Below are positions 15,042 to 23,548 of a stretch of DNA of 64,000 nt, one piece after another (within the stretch, counting starts at the first letter, position 1; each line of letters starts with the position of its first letter). The DNA lies in assembly GCA_041181065.1 (NCBI GenBank), contig JBEGQI010000022.1:22323-86322 (forward strand), written 5' to 3'. The notes beneath the pieces were generated by a model. That model ran no database searches and was not told the origin of the DNA. It worked only from the letters and a program-made list of their open reading frames with translations. The translations under genes were made by a program, and so were the position numbers. This DNA comes from DSYF01 sp041181065. Lineage in GTDB: Bacteria; Verrucomicrobiota; Verrucomicrobiia; Limisphaerales; DSYF01.

Positions 15042-15752
15042 TCAGTCTTCGTCGCCGTGAATGGTGATCACTTTGAGCAGCCCGAGCAGGACCACCAGCA
15101 GGATTAATCCGCTGGCGAGGGGAAGGATGCCCACGCCCAGAAACAACCACCGTAAGTTTGTGATCTCATGGGTCAGGTCGCGGCTGGATTCGAGCGACAC
15201 GGTTTCAATCCGGTCTGTCAGCCGGTCACACGCTGTTTGATAGGAGAGGAAACTGTGGAGAAGATCAACGGACCCGTCGTCATTGGCTGCGGTTGATTTG
15301 GGATCGGGCGTGCCTGCGGTGAACGCATCAGCTTGCTTGCGGCAGATGGCGCGCTTGTTGAGAACCTCTTCGAGACAGGCCCGCAAATCCGGGTCCTTCA
15401 AGGTGGATTTGAGCTGCGCGTAGAGCCGGTCGTTCGCGGCGCGTTCGTCGGCGATGGTGCGTGTTAGCTTCGCGCGCGCTGCAGGATCTTGCGTCTTCTG
15501 CAGTTCAATGATGTGGCCGTAGCTTGCAAATGCATGCAGGCCGACCTCCTGAAGCTCATTCAATGAAACCGTCGCTTCGGTCAAAACGCGGCTGTATCGG
15601 GCGTTGATGCTCGCCAAGCGCCACCAGCCAACCACACCCAGCGCCAGCAACATCGCTGTGATGATTGCGAGCGAATAGATTGCCAGCCTGCTCGCCCGCC
15701 GGGGGGCGGGTGCTACTGCGCGATTCGCAGCAAAGGATGACGGAGTATTCAT
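15042..15752 (-). CDS. membrane-anchored four-helix-bundle sensor-like protein without output domain
   Basis: A 236-residue protein with an N-terminal transmembrane helix (about 22-45, LAIYSLAIITAMLLALGVVG) and a periplasmic helical region of about 160 residues. A second helix follows near the C-terminus (LFLGVGILPLASGLILLVVLLGLL), with only about 10 cytoplasmic residues (KVITIHGDED). The periplasmic part resembles the 4HB_MCP-type ligand domain of chemoreceptors and kinases (INARYSRVLTEATVSLNELQ, TACDRLTDRIETVSLES). There is no HAMP, methyl-accepting or kinase domain, so it may be a regulator of other membrane receptors. The flanking genes give no direct clue. Confidence 0.6.
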   Translation of the reverse strand: MNTPSSFAANRAVAPAPRRASRLAIYSLAIITAMLLALGVVGWWRLASINARYSRVLTEATVSLNELQEVGLHAFASYGHIIELQKTQDPAARAKLTRTIADERAANDRLYAQLKSTLKDPDLRACLEEVLNKRAICRKQADAFTAGTPDPKSTAANDDGSVDLLHSFLSYQTACDRLTDRIETVSLESSRDLTHEITNLRWLFLGVGILPLASGLILLVVLLGLLKVITIHGDED

Positions 15753-15885
15753 GGGTCAATTGCTGGACAAGCGCTAATAAAACGGAGGGAGCCCCGAAGC
15801 TAAAGCGAAAACCTCTGCCCAACGGCTAAGACCTGGCCCCGGGTGTGCGCGCCCGGACCGCGATTCCTCAAGCAAAAGGAGCGAT

Positions 15886-16257
15886 CTACTTGCCCTTCGC
15901 TTTGACCACTGCTTCTGCTTGTTCGTAGGAACCCACGTTGAAGCAATTGGTGTAACCCGCGGCGCGCAGATCCTTTTCCGCAATGCCGCTGCGGCGCCCG
16001 GAGCGGCAGTGGAGCAGGATGACCGTCGATTTGTCCGGCACCACGTTGGTGATGCTGGTCTTGACGGTGTCGAGCGGCAGGTTGGTGGCGCTGGCGAGGT
16101 GGTTAGAAGAGAACTCCTCGCGCGTCCGCACGTCCACCAGCACGGCGCCGGCCTTCAGCTTCTTGGCCGCCTCGGCGGTGGTGATCGAAGATTCGGCGTA
16201 GAGCGTGACGGCGAGCGCGCCCATCAACAGTGCGGCGAGAAGGGATTTGGTTTTCAT
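15886..16257 (-). CDS. exported rhodanese-like protein
   Basis: A 123-residue protein with a signal peptide (MKTKSLLAALLMGALAVTLYA) and a single rhodanese domain. The active-site loop is HCRSGRRSG with Cys at about residue 85, preceded by VLVDVRTREEFSSNHLASATNLP. Small periplasmic rhodaneses transfer sulfane sulfur or bind oxyanions. It is the next gene after the large HzsA-related protein on the same strand, 61 bp downstream, so a shared role in redox or sulfur chemistry outside the cytoplasm is possible. The domain assignment is firm; the substrate is unknown. Confidence 0.9.
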   Translation of the reverse strand: MKTKSLLAALLMGALAVTLYAESSITTAEAAKKLKAGAVLVDVRTREEFSSNHLASATNLPLDTVKTSITNVVPDKSTVILLHCRSGRRSGIAEKDLRAAGYTNCFNVGSYEQAEAVVKAKGK

Positions 16258-16318
16258 GTGACGTTACGGAGTGCAATTTCTGTCGTCGCCCAGAAATTGC
16301 AACTCGTTTGGCAACGTC

Positions 16319-18967
16319 TCAGGGCGAACGCAGCCGGAAGAATTGCTGGGCCGGAGCGGCGTTGACGGGGACAACCAGTTGCAACGAGCCCGCGCCGTTG
16401 GCGGTGTTGGTGCTCACCGGCGTCCAACTCAGCAAGTCCGGCGAAGCTTCCAGCACCCACGGTTGATTGGCGGCGGCTTGCGCGGCCAAGGCGACTGTGT
16501 TGCTGCTGGTGAGCGTTGAACTGGCGATGACCGGCGAAGGCAAATTGGTGAAGATCGCGGTCACTGTTGTGCTGTTCGTCGGCATGATGAACGAAGTGGT
16601 GGGCGCGCTCGGATTTGCGACTGCGGCGCCGCCCCAGCCGGCGAACAATTTGCCGCTGGAAGCGGCGTTGGCGGTGAGCGTCACGATGCTGCCCGCACCG
16701 AAGTTGCCGCTGCCGGTGCCGTTGCTGACCGTGAGCGAATAAGCGTTCGCAGCATTGGTGCGCCAGAGTTGCAAAAGTTTTTGCAAGGCGAGCGGCGCAT
16801 TCGTCGGCGCGGGGCGACCGAGTTGGTCGCCGGCGTTGATGCCGTGGCAATTCGCGCAGGTGCGCACTTCGCCGGGGCGGAAGGTGATCCAATAACGCTC
16901 CTTCACCACGCTGTCGTTGTTGTTCGTGCCGGTGAGGTGCCAGGTCACGGCGCGGTTCGCTGGGACGATGGTGGCTTGCGAGCCGTCGGGCATTAACTCG
17001 GTGCCGCCGAGCGGCGCGCCGACTTTGGCGCTGACGTAATTGAACGCCGCCGAATCGTGCATCGGCGTGGCGAGAACGCGGCGTCCGGGCTGCGGCAAAC
17101 CGCCTTGGCCGTTCGTGTAGCCGCGTAGGAAGTCGGCTTGCAGAAATTGCAGATGCGAGATGTCATAAACCTTGCCGCCGTTCGCGATGGAGTTGGTGCC
17201 GCCAGGGATGCGGAGGTTGTAGGGCTGTTGTTTGTCGTTGCCGTCGCGCGCCGTGACGTTGCGGCTGACGACGAGTGCCAGGCCACGGTTTGCGAGGTCG
17301 GCTTGGAACGTGGCGAGGTCCACGCTGGCATTCGTGAACACGGTGGCTTCGATGCCGGCCACGCCGGGATTCCACGGCGACGGCACCGGCCGCGCGCGCA
17401 CTTCGACCGGTTGCAATTCCCAGAGCGCATTGCTTTGCGTTACGCGCGTGGTGCCGTCCCAATACGTAGCAACGTTGGTCAGCGGTGTGTCGATGAGGAA
17501 CTGGTTGGTCATGTAGATCGGCGTGCTGGGATTGTTGGTCAACAGCATGAGCCGGAAATTGTAAGCGGACTTCGGCAGCGAAGCGGTGCCGAGGTTGGAA
17601 TCAAAGCCGGAGACCGGGGTCGCGGCGGCGATGAGCGCGCCATCGGACATGGGCAGCGGATTGCGGAAGTTGATGGTCGTTGCGGCGGTGATGCGCGTGA
17701 AGAACATGTTGTTCGGGTTCAACGACGGCGGGCCCGTGAGTGTGAGGATGCGACCCGAGGTGTGGGTGCCGCCGTTCTGCGAAAAGTCCGGCGCGTCCAC
17801 GCCGAAATAGACGCCGTTGGTGCGCGGGTCCTCGACGATCTGGAAAAAGTTTTCGATGAAATTTGTGTTAACGGAAACAACGCCCGCAGCAGTGCGGCTG
17901 GCCAGGCCGCCGAACGTGAGCAGGTTGGTGTCGGCCAGAAATGAGTTAGTCATCAACTGGGCGAACTCATGACGCCCAAGATGGTTGATGATCTCTTCCT
18001 CGCCGCCGGCTTCGGGCAGCATCCACGGGAAGAAGTTGTTGAACGCGTTTCCGTTCACCCCCATCGCGACACGGTTGGTCGTGTCGAAATTGCGCGGTTC
18101 AGGAAATGTTTCGAGCGTGACGGGCACGTTGCTGGCGCCGAGCGCCTCGCTGAGGAAGTTGAACACGCCATTGGTCTGGTTGTGCAGGCGATCGTCGGCG
18201 GAGTTTGCGTCCTGCACGAGATGATCCCAGCGCGTTTCAATCACGCGTCCGAAGCTGTCCACGAACGGATTGAACGCGCCGCTCGGCGTGTGGTTCAACT
18301 GCCGCAGGTTCCCCGTCGCCGGGTTGAGACTCCACGTGCCGGTCACGCTCGGCTGGCCTTTGTATTCCTCCAGTTGCGGATAGATCTGCGCCGCCGCAGC
18401 GATGGGTTTGTCGGTCATGAAAATGACGCGGTCGTCCGTCGCGTAAGTCGGGTTGACGTTGTTGAAGTTCGTCGGCTGGTTCGGAACGGGAATGATCGCC
18501 GGGACGATGTTTGTATCGGCGATGACGGCGGTGAGATTGGTGACCTCGTAAAGCTGCCAGTGGAATTGCGTCACATCGTTCGAACTCGCGGGCGCGCCCA
18601 CGACCATGCTGAAAAGGGCTTTCTTTCCGCTCCAGTGCATCGCGGGATCGCGCACCGCGATGCCGACGCCGTCCTGCACGCCGTTCGTGCCGAAACCGGC
18701 GCTGCGGGTGAGATTCACGAGCGCGCCATTCGTCATGCGCAACCACAGGTCGCCGCCGCGTCCGCAGTGCGCCGTGTCCGGCAGGTGGTTACCAAACAGC
18801 GACACGACGGACAGAAAGCTCGTGGCCACGGCGCCATTATTCTCACGCGGCATGTGCACCTGCGTGACGAACAAGATGGGATTGGTCGTCATCACCGACG
18901 CGCGCGCGACGGGGACGAACAATAACGCAGCAGCCAACACAGCTCCGATGCGGCAATGAATTTTCAT
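16319..18967 (-). CDS. exported HzsA-related protein with one CxxCH heme motif
   Basis: An 882-residue exported protein with signal peptide (RIGAVLAAALLFVPVARASV). The N-terminal stretch ILFVTQVHMPREN, the YATDDRVIFMTDKP propeller segment and the conserved ITFRPGEVRTCANCHGIN near residue 705 match proteins annotated as HzsA-related. That group resembles the alpha subunit of anammox hydrazine synthase. It carries a single CANCH heme-c site. An InlB-type repeat follows (NAYSLTVSNGTGSGNFGAGS, FAGWGG), then the window's shared C-terminal module ending QQFFRLRSP. No hydrazine synthase beta/gamma partner is present, so true hydrazine synthesis is very unlikely. A palindrome lies 34-53 bp upstream of the ATG. 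Confidence 0.72.
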   Translation of the reverse strand: MKIHCRIGAVLAAALLFVPVARASVMTTNPILFVTQVHMPRENNGAVATSFLSVVSLFGNHLPDTAHCGRGGDLWLRMTNGALVNLTRSAGFGTNGVQDGVGIAVRDPAMHWSGKKALFSMVVGAPASSNDVTQFHWQLYEVTNLTAVIADTNIVPAIIPVPNQPTNFNNVNPTYATDDRVIFMTDKPIAAAAQIYPQLEEYKGQPSVTGTWSLNPATGNLRQLNHTPSGAFNPFVDSFGRVIETRWDHLVQDANSADDRLHNQTNGVFNFLSEALGASNVPVTLETFPEPRNFDTTNRVAMGVNGNAFNNFFPWMLPEAGGEEEIINHLGRHEFAQLMTNSFLADTNLLTFGGLASRTAAGVVSVNTNFIENFFQIVEDPRTNGVYFGVDAPDFSQNGGTHTSGRILTLTGPPSLNPNNMFFTRITAATTINFRNPLPMSDGALIAAATPVSGFDSNLGTASLPKSAYNFRLMLLTNNPSTPIYMTNQFLIDTPLTNVATYWDGTTRVTQSNALWELQPVEVRARPVPSPWNPGVAGIEATVFTNASVDLATFQADLANRGLALVVSRNVTARDGNDKQQPYNLRIPGGTNSIANGGKVYDISHLQFLQADFLRGYTNGQGGLPQPGRRVLATPMHDSAAFNYVSAKVGAPLGGTELMPDGSQATIVPANRAVTWHLTGTNNNDSVVKERYWITFRPGEVRTCANCHGINAGDQLGRPAPTNAPLALQKLLQLWRTNAANAYSLTVSNGTGSGNFGAGSIVTLTANAASSGKLFAGWGGAAVANPSAPTTSFIMPTNSTTVTAIFTNLPSPVIASSTLTSSNTVALAAQAAANQPWVLEASPDLLSWTPVSTNTANGAGSLQLVVPVNAAPAQQFFRLRSP

Positions 18968-19000
18968 GTTGGCTAGGATAGCCGACGATGACGTCCGCTC

Positions 19001-19020
19001 AATACGCCGTCGGGCGTATT
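19001..19020. promoter_or_regulatory. palindromic candidate operator upstream of the HzsA-related gene
   Basis: A perfect palindrome with arms AATACGCC (19001-19008) and GGCGTATT (19013-19020) and a 4-nt centre. It sits in the 54-bp gap upstream of the HzsA-related gene and directly behind the stop codon of the propeller gene. A near-identical copy at 21122-21139 lies upstream of the propeller gene and the two-component genes. There is no U-run after it, so a terminator is less likely than a protein-binding site. Confidence 0.5.
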
Positions 19021-19021
19021 C

Positions 19022-21025
19022 TCAATGCGGGCGCATCAGTCGGAAGAACTGCTGACCGTCGTCGGGCAGCGCAACGGTCTGTCCGCGCTCAAAGAAAAGC
19101 GGGGCGTTGGTGGCGAGAGCCCACGGACCGTTTGCTGAGGGCGATGACTCCAGGAAGAAGCCGTCCAGCTCCAGCGGCCACGACAACGCGACGTCGTTGG
19201 CTTGAGCTGGCTGGATGTTCAATCGCGCGGCCGTTGGCAGGATGGTGATGCGGACTGGCCGGCTCCATGTGCGGGCGCCCTTCGCGTCGAACGCGCGCGC
19301 TGAGAAGGTGTATTCACCCACCGGAAGGTTCGTCAGCGTGATTGTGTAAGGCGGATTTGTGGCGCCGCCGAGGCCGTTGTTAAAACTGCCCGAGTAGAAC
19401 AGCACTTGGGAGATTCCATCGGCGTCGCTGGCGTTCGCGCTGAGTGTGATGTCCGTGGGCGACGTGAAAACTTTTCCGTCCAGCGGGCTGGTGATCGTGA
19501 CGGACGAAGGCGTGTTGGTGGATTGATTGACGTAAAGATTCACGAACACAGGCGCGGACGTCGCCTTGTTGTCAGTCACGGCAAACGTGAACGCATCGAG
19601 GCCGGCGAAGTTGTTGCTCGGGGTGTAGGTCACGTCCGGCGGTGTGCCCGAGAGCGAGCCGTGCGCCGGCGGATTCACGATCTGAAAGTCCAGCGCATCA
19701 CTATCGGCGTCGTGGGCGGTGAGCGTGAGGTTGGTAGGCGCATTTTCGAACAGCGTCATGTTCTGCGGCAACGCAACGGGCGGACGGTTCGTGACGGGCG
19801 GTGGCGTGGTGTCGAAAGTGTAGATCGCGCCCGCCGTGCCGATGAAGACGACGTTGCTCAACGCCATGATGCAATCGCCCGGCCCAAAAGCGTTCGTGAT
19901 GCCGGGCGCGAACGGGAAATCGAGCCCGCTGCCCTGATTGAACTGCGTCCAGTGGTGACCGTCGGTCTGCCGATACACGCCGCCCTGCAAAAGATAATTC
20001 TGCTTCAGGAAAATGAACGCCTCACCTGCCGGCGTGTTCACGATGCGCCCGCCGCCGAGGTTCGTGGCGAGTCCGCTGCTGGCGTTGAAGATCAAGCCGT
20101 CGCGCGGCCGCCAGCCGATGAGCGGGACGTTGCCCCAGATGTTTTGTGCAGGGCTTGCCACAGTGAGTCCGTTGCCGCAGATGAAATTTCCGTAGCGGTC
20201 GAGGCCTGCGACGCGTGCATCGCCGATGCGCCCGAGCGGGTTCACGCTGTTCGGATCGGTGAAATTCGGGTCGAGGCTCGTCCACGATGCGCCGCCATTC
20301 GTCGAGTGCAGATAGCCGCCCGTCTCCGTGCCGATGACGACTTCGTTGTTCCAGCCCGCGCAGATGGAGAAGATTTCGCCGAAGCCGGAGATGTTGCTCG
20401 TGAGCGGGATGGGAAAATAATTCGTCGGCACACGCGCGTTGATGTCGATGGCGGTGTAACTTCGCCCGCCGTCGGTGCTGTGATAGACGTAGGGAAAAAA
20501 TCCCGAGCCGGTCCAGAGCGAGCCGTCCGGCGCGATGGAGAAATTGCAGACGTTGCCGGTGTAGGGATAAGTCTTGCCCGAGATGGTCGCGGGTTGCCAG
20601 AGCTGGTTGGTTTCGTCCCACCAATAGATTACGGGAAGCGTGTTCGCCGCGCCGCCGGGCGGATTGAACGTGAGCGTGTTCGTGATGATGTTGAACGGGC
20701 TGCCTGCGATGACGAGCGTGCCTTGCGGCGTGACGGCGATGTCCGTAAGCGCGAGAAGATTGGTAGTGCTGCCGTTGGTCCAGAGCGGGAAGCCGGTCAT
20801 CGGCAGCGCGGTGAAATTGTGATCGGCGAACGAAGCGCGGAAGACGCCGTCGAGGATGGTCGAGTAGTAGAGGTTCGTGCCGTCCGATGCGAGGCGTGGA
20901 CCGAAGGCGCCGAACTGAAGGTTCTGGTTGTTCAAGCTGCCCCAAGACGACCAGCCATCCGCATGACCCGCGGCGGCCATCAGGCAAATGGCCAGGACCA
21001 CGGCATACTTCCTGGCAGTGATGAA
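19022..21025 (-). CDS. exported beta-propeller and Ig-domain protein
   Basis: A 667-residue exported protein. The start at 21025 is chosen because the signal peptide MFITARKYAVVLAICLMAAA begins there; an upstream in-frame Met at 21094 would precede it. About residues 30-390 form BNR/Ycf48-like propeller blades (YHSTDGGRSYTAI, LHSTNGGASWTSLD, YRQTDGHHWTQF). A cadherin-like domain follows (RPPVALPQNMTLFENAPTNL, then VTYTPSNNFAGLDAFTFAVT) and a bacterial Ig domain (ITSPLDGKVFTSPTDITLSA). The protein ends in the shared C-terminal module (QQFFRLMRPH). The ligand is unknown. It is transcribed divergently from the CHASE kinase, with a palindrome between them. Confidence 0.75.
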   Translation of the reverse strand, partial: FITARKYAVVLAICLMAAAGHADGWSSWGSLNNQNLQFGAFGPRLASDGTNLYYSTILDGVFRASFADHNFTALPMTGFPLWTNGSTTNLLALTDIAVTPQGTLVIAGSPFNIITNTLTFNPPGGAANTLPVIYWWDETNQLWQPATISGKTYPYTGNVCNFSIAPDGSLWTGSGFFPYVYHSTDGGRSYTAIDINARVPTNYFPIPLTSNISGFGEIFSICAGWNNEVVIGTETGGYLHSTNGGASWTSLDPNFTDPNSVNPLGRIGDARVAGLDRYGNFICGNGLTVASPAQNIWGNVPLIGWRPRDGLIFNASSGLATNLGGGRIVNTPAGEAFIFLKQNYLLQGGVYRQTDGHHWTQFNQGSGLDFPFAPGITNAFGPGDCIMALSNVVFIGTAGAIYTFDTTPPPVTNRPPVALPQNMTLFENAPTNLTLTAHDADSDALDFQIVNPPAHGSLSGTPPDVTYTPSNNFAGLDAFTFAVTDNKATSAPVFVNLYVNQSTNTPSSVTITSPLDGKVFTSPTDITLSANASDADGISQVLFYSGSFNNGLGGATNPPYTITLTNLPVGEYTFSARAFDAKGARTWSRPVRITILPTAARLNIQPAQANDVALSWPLELDGFFLESSPSANGPWALATNAPLFFERGQTVALPDDGQQFFRLMRPH

Positions 21026-21121
21026 CATTGGGAAAATGATAATGCGAACTGCGGCGCGCTTCACGCACTTCCGCTCGCGGCGTTGCGGGCGCAAGCTAAC
21101 GGGGCGGCGGCGGCGCTCACA

Positions 21122-21139
21122 ATACGCCGAACGGCGTAT
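21122..21139. promoter_or_regulatory. palindromic candidate operator between divergent genes
   Basis: A perfect palindrome with arms ATACGCCG (21122-21129) and CGGCGTAT (21132-21139) around AA. It lies between the minus-strand propeller gene and the plus-strand CHASE kinase. The second copy is at 19001-19020. The 18-20 bp symmetric site and its position suggest binding by a dimeric regulator, perhaps the LuxR-type response regulator encoded at 22928-23545. Confidence 0.5.
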
Positions 21140-21196
21140 CCGTGATTCGCGTGCGGGCGCTTAAAGTGATTGCGTGGCCAACGCCCTGCCTGTCGA

Positions 21197-22921
21197 ATGA
21201 GTCTCATGCCGGAAATTTCTCCCCGCCCTGCGCGCGGTCGCTGGATCGCGACGCTCGTGCTGGCACTGTCGCTGGCCGCGACGGTGTTCGCGTGGTGGCG
21301 TGAGAGCGAGCTACAGCAACGCAACCAGCAGCTGCGCTGGCAGGAAAGTTACGCGCCAGTCGGCAACATGCTCCGGGAACTCCTGATGGTGCGCTTCGAA
21401 GTGCTGCACGACCAGACGCGGGCGGCGTTGCGGCGCGGCAACTTCACGGCTGCCGCGTGGCAGGAGTTCGCCGACCAATCCGAGTGGCGGCAGCATTTTC
21501 CCGGCATCAGCGAGATCGGCTACGCGGAATTCGACGGCGAGAAGTGCTACGTCAAATTCATCTCCACCGCGGGCGGTGCGGCGCTGCACCCCGCTGGTTT
21601 TGATCTGACGCGCGACCCGGCCATTCGTGAAGCCGCCCTCAAATCGCGCGATGCTGGCTACGGAATTCCGTCGCGGCCGATCAATACTGGTGACACGAAC
21701 GCCGCGATGCTGGTGGTTTGCTTTCTGACCGTCCAACGCATCGACGCGCGTCCCGGAACGGTCGATGAGAACCGGCAAAATTTGCGCGGGCTGGTCTTCT
21801 TCGCGCTGGATCAGCGGGAATATTTCGGCGCCGTCGCCAAAGAAATGCGGAGCAGCCCGTTCGAGTTCCGGCTGCTGCGGCCCGACGAGCCGGCTATCGT
21901 CAAGACACCGACGCAACGCACCATCACCAACGGGGGGATGACGGGCGAATGGCGTTTTGCGGTCACCTTGAAGGCCGCGCCCGCCGCTGGCACGCCGTGG
22001 CTGGTGCTGGTGCTCGGTCTGGGCTTGAGCGGCTTGCTGTTCTGGCTCGTGTCAGTGCAGGCGCGGTTGCGAGCTGAGGCAGAGGCGGCGCGCGAAAAGG
22101 CGGTGGCACAGGAGGCGGAAATCCTGGCGTTGAACCGCGAGCTCGAACAGAAAGTCGCGCAGCGCACGTTGCAACTGAATGAGGCGCTTGCGGAGGAACG
22201 GGAGTTGAACCAGCTCAAAAGCAACTTCATCGCGATGGTCTCGCACGAGATTCGCACGCCGCTCGCGCTCATCCTCAGCTCGGCGGAGATATTGTCGCGC
22301 TATCTCGACAGGCTCGCGCCCGAGAAGCGCGCGCGGCATCTCGAACAGATCAACGAATCAGTCGAGCGGATGAGTTCGTTGATGGAGGATGTGTTGCTGT
22401 TCAGCAAGGCTGAGGCGGGGCGCATGGAGTTCAATCCTGCGTCACTCCAACTCACTGAATTCCTGCCGCAGCTCGTGGACGAGATGAGCTCCACGACCGC
22501 GCGGCGTTGTCCCATCGAACTCGAACTCGGCCCGTCGCTCGCTGAGGCGCGGGGCGATGAAGCGTTGTTGCGCCACATCCTCAGCAACCTATTGAGCAAC
22601 GCCGTGAAATATTCCGCCGCCGGTGAAGCGGTGAAGTTGCGCGTGCGCCGCGAGGCTGGCGAAGCGGTGTTTGAGGTGATTGATCGCGGCATCGGCATTT
22701 CAGAAGCGGACCGCGAAAAACTTTTCCGTCCATTCCATCGAGGCGCGAACGCAAAGCACATCGCGGGAACGGGCCTTGGCTTGGTCATTGTGCGTCGTTG
22801 CGTGGAGAGGCACGGCGGAAGTTTTGACATCCAGAGCCGCGAGAACGCGGGCACAACTGCAACGGTGCGGTTGCCGATGTTTTCGCCGGCGCACACGGAG
22901 TTCGTCAAAAAGTTCAACTAA
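21197..22921 (+). CDS. CHASE-domain sensor histidine kinase
   Basis: A 574-residue hybrid-free kinase. It has an N-terminal membrane helix (WIATLVLALSLAATVFAWW), a periplasmic CHASE-like sensor (about 40-265, with LNL-type features such as FPGISEIGYAEFDGEKC), a second helix (PWLVLVLGLGLSGLLFWLV), and a coiled coil. The HisKA H-box is FIAMVSHEIRTPLAL. HATPase motifs are LSNLLSNAVKYS (N box), IDRGIGISE (G1) and GTGLGLVIV (G2). ATG 21197 is preferred over a TTG 9 codons upstream. The response regulator starts 6 bp after its stop, forming a classical two-component pair. The signal is unknown. Confidence 0.9.
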   Translation: MSLMPEISPRPARGRWIATLVLALSLAATVFAWWRESELQQRNQQLRWQESYAPVGNMLRELLMVRFEVLHDQTRAALRRGNFTAAAWQEFADQSEWRQHFPGISEIGYAEFDGEKCYVKFISTAGGAALHPAGFDLTRDPAIREAALKSRDAGYGIPSRPINTGDTNAAMLVVCFLTVQRIDARPGTVDENRQNLRGLVFFALDQREYFGAVAKEMRSSPFEFRLLRPDEPAIVKTPTQRTITNGGMTGEWRFAVTLKAAPAAGTPWLVLVLGLGLSGLLFWLVSVQARLRAEAEAAREKAVAQEAEILALNRELEQKVAQRTLQLNEALAEERELNQLKSNFIAMVSHEIRTPLALILSSAEILSRYLDRLAPEKRARHLEQINESVERMSSLMEDVLLFSKAEAGRMEFNPASLQLTEFLPQLVDEMSSTTARRCPIELELGPSLAEARGDEALLRHILSNLLSNAVKYSAAGEAVKLRVRREAGEAVFEVIDRGIGISEADREKLFRPFHRGANAKHIAGTGLGLVIVRRCVERHGGSFDIQSRENAGTTATVRLPMFSPAHTEFVKKFN

Positions 22922-22927
22922 GCTGCC

Positions 22928-23545
22928 ATGCCGAAGATCCTCATCATTGAAGACGAACCGAGCATCCGCGAGAACCTCGTGGAAATTCTCGAGCTCGAAG
23001 GTCACGAGCCGTTCGCGGCGGCGGATGGCATTGCGGGCCGCGAGCTAGCGCGCCAGGCAAAACCGGACTTGATCCTGTGCGACGTGATGATGCCGGGCCT
23101 GGATGGTTACGCCGTGTTGAAGTCGCTCCGGGCCGACGAGCAAACAGCGCGAATCCCGTTCATCTTTCTTACCGCGCGCGGCGAACGCGCTGATGTGCGT
23201 GCCGGGATGAACCTGGGCGCAGACGATTATCTCATCAAGCCGGTGCGTGTGGATGAATTGCTTGGAGCCATCGAAGCGCGGCTTGAACGCGCGCAGCAGC
23301 ACGCTGGCTTCAAGGCGGATTTCAGCTCCGCCGCCCCGCTGGAGGCGCTTGGTTTATCAGCGCGCGAAGCGGAGATCCTGCTTTGGGTGGCGCAGGGAAA
23401 ATCGAACAGCGAAACAGGCGTCATCCTTCACATCAGCGCCGCGACGGTGAAGAAGCACCTCGAACACATCTACGAGAAGCTCGGCGTCGAAGGCCGCAAC
23501 GGGGCGACGCTCCGCGCGGTGGAGTTGCTCTCGTCGCGCAGTTGA
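22928..23545 (+). CDS. response regulator, receiver plus LuxR-type HTH
   Basis: A 205-residue regulator. The receiver domain (about 3-120) has the acidic pair in IIEDE, phospho-acceptor Asp52 in LILCDVMMPGLDG, Thr in FLTARGE, and Lys in YLIKPVR. The C-terminal LuxR/NarL helix-turn-helix (about 140-200) reads LSAREAEILLWVAQGKSNSE and then AATVKKHLEHIYEKLGV. It is encoded 6 bp after the CHASE kinase, so the two are surely partners. It is the best candidate to bind the palindromes at 19001-19020 and 21122-21139, which would make the two exported-protein genes its targets; this is inference. Confidence 0.93.
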   Translation: MPKILIIEDEPSIRENLVEILELEGHEPFAAADGIAGRELARQAKPDLILCDVMMPGLDGYAVLKSLRADEQTARIPFIFLTARGERADVRAGMNLGADDYLIKPVRVDELLGAIEARLERAQQHAGFKADFSSAAPLEALGLSAREAEILLWVAQGKSNSETGVILHISAATVKKHLEHIYEKLGVEGRNGATLRAVELLSSRS

Positions 23546-23548
23546 TGG

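Noticed and set aside
16319..18967. True hydrazine synthase and an anammox pathway
   Set aside because: Only one heme motif is present and there are no beta/gamma subunits or other anammox genes; the protein is better called HzsA-related.
19001..19020. Terminator of the propeller gene
   Set aside because: It directly follows the stop codon, but lacks a U-run and has a near copy in a divergent promoter region, where a terminator makes little sense.
19406..21145. A 579-codon plus-strand open frame
   Set aside because: It lies antisense to the exported propeller protein, with an Arg/Val/Asp-rich shadow composition and no recognisable domain.
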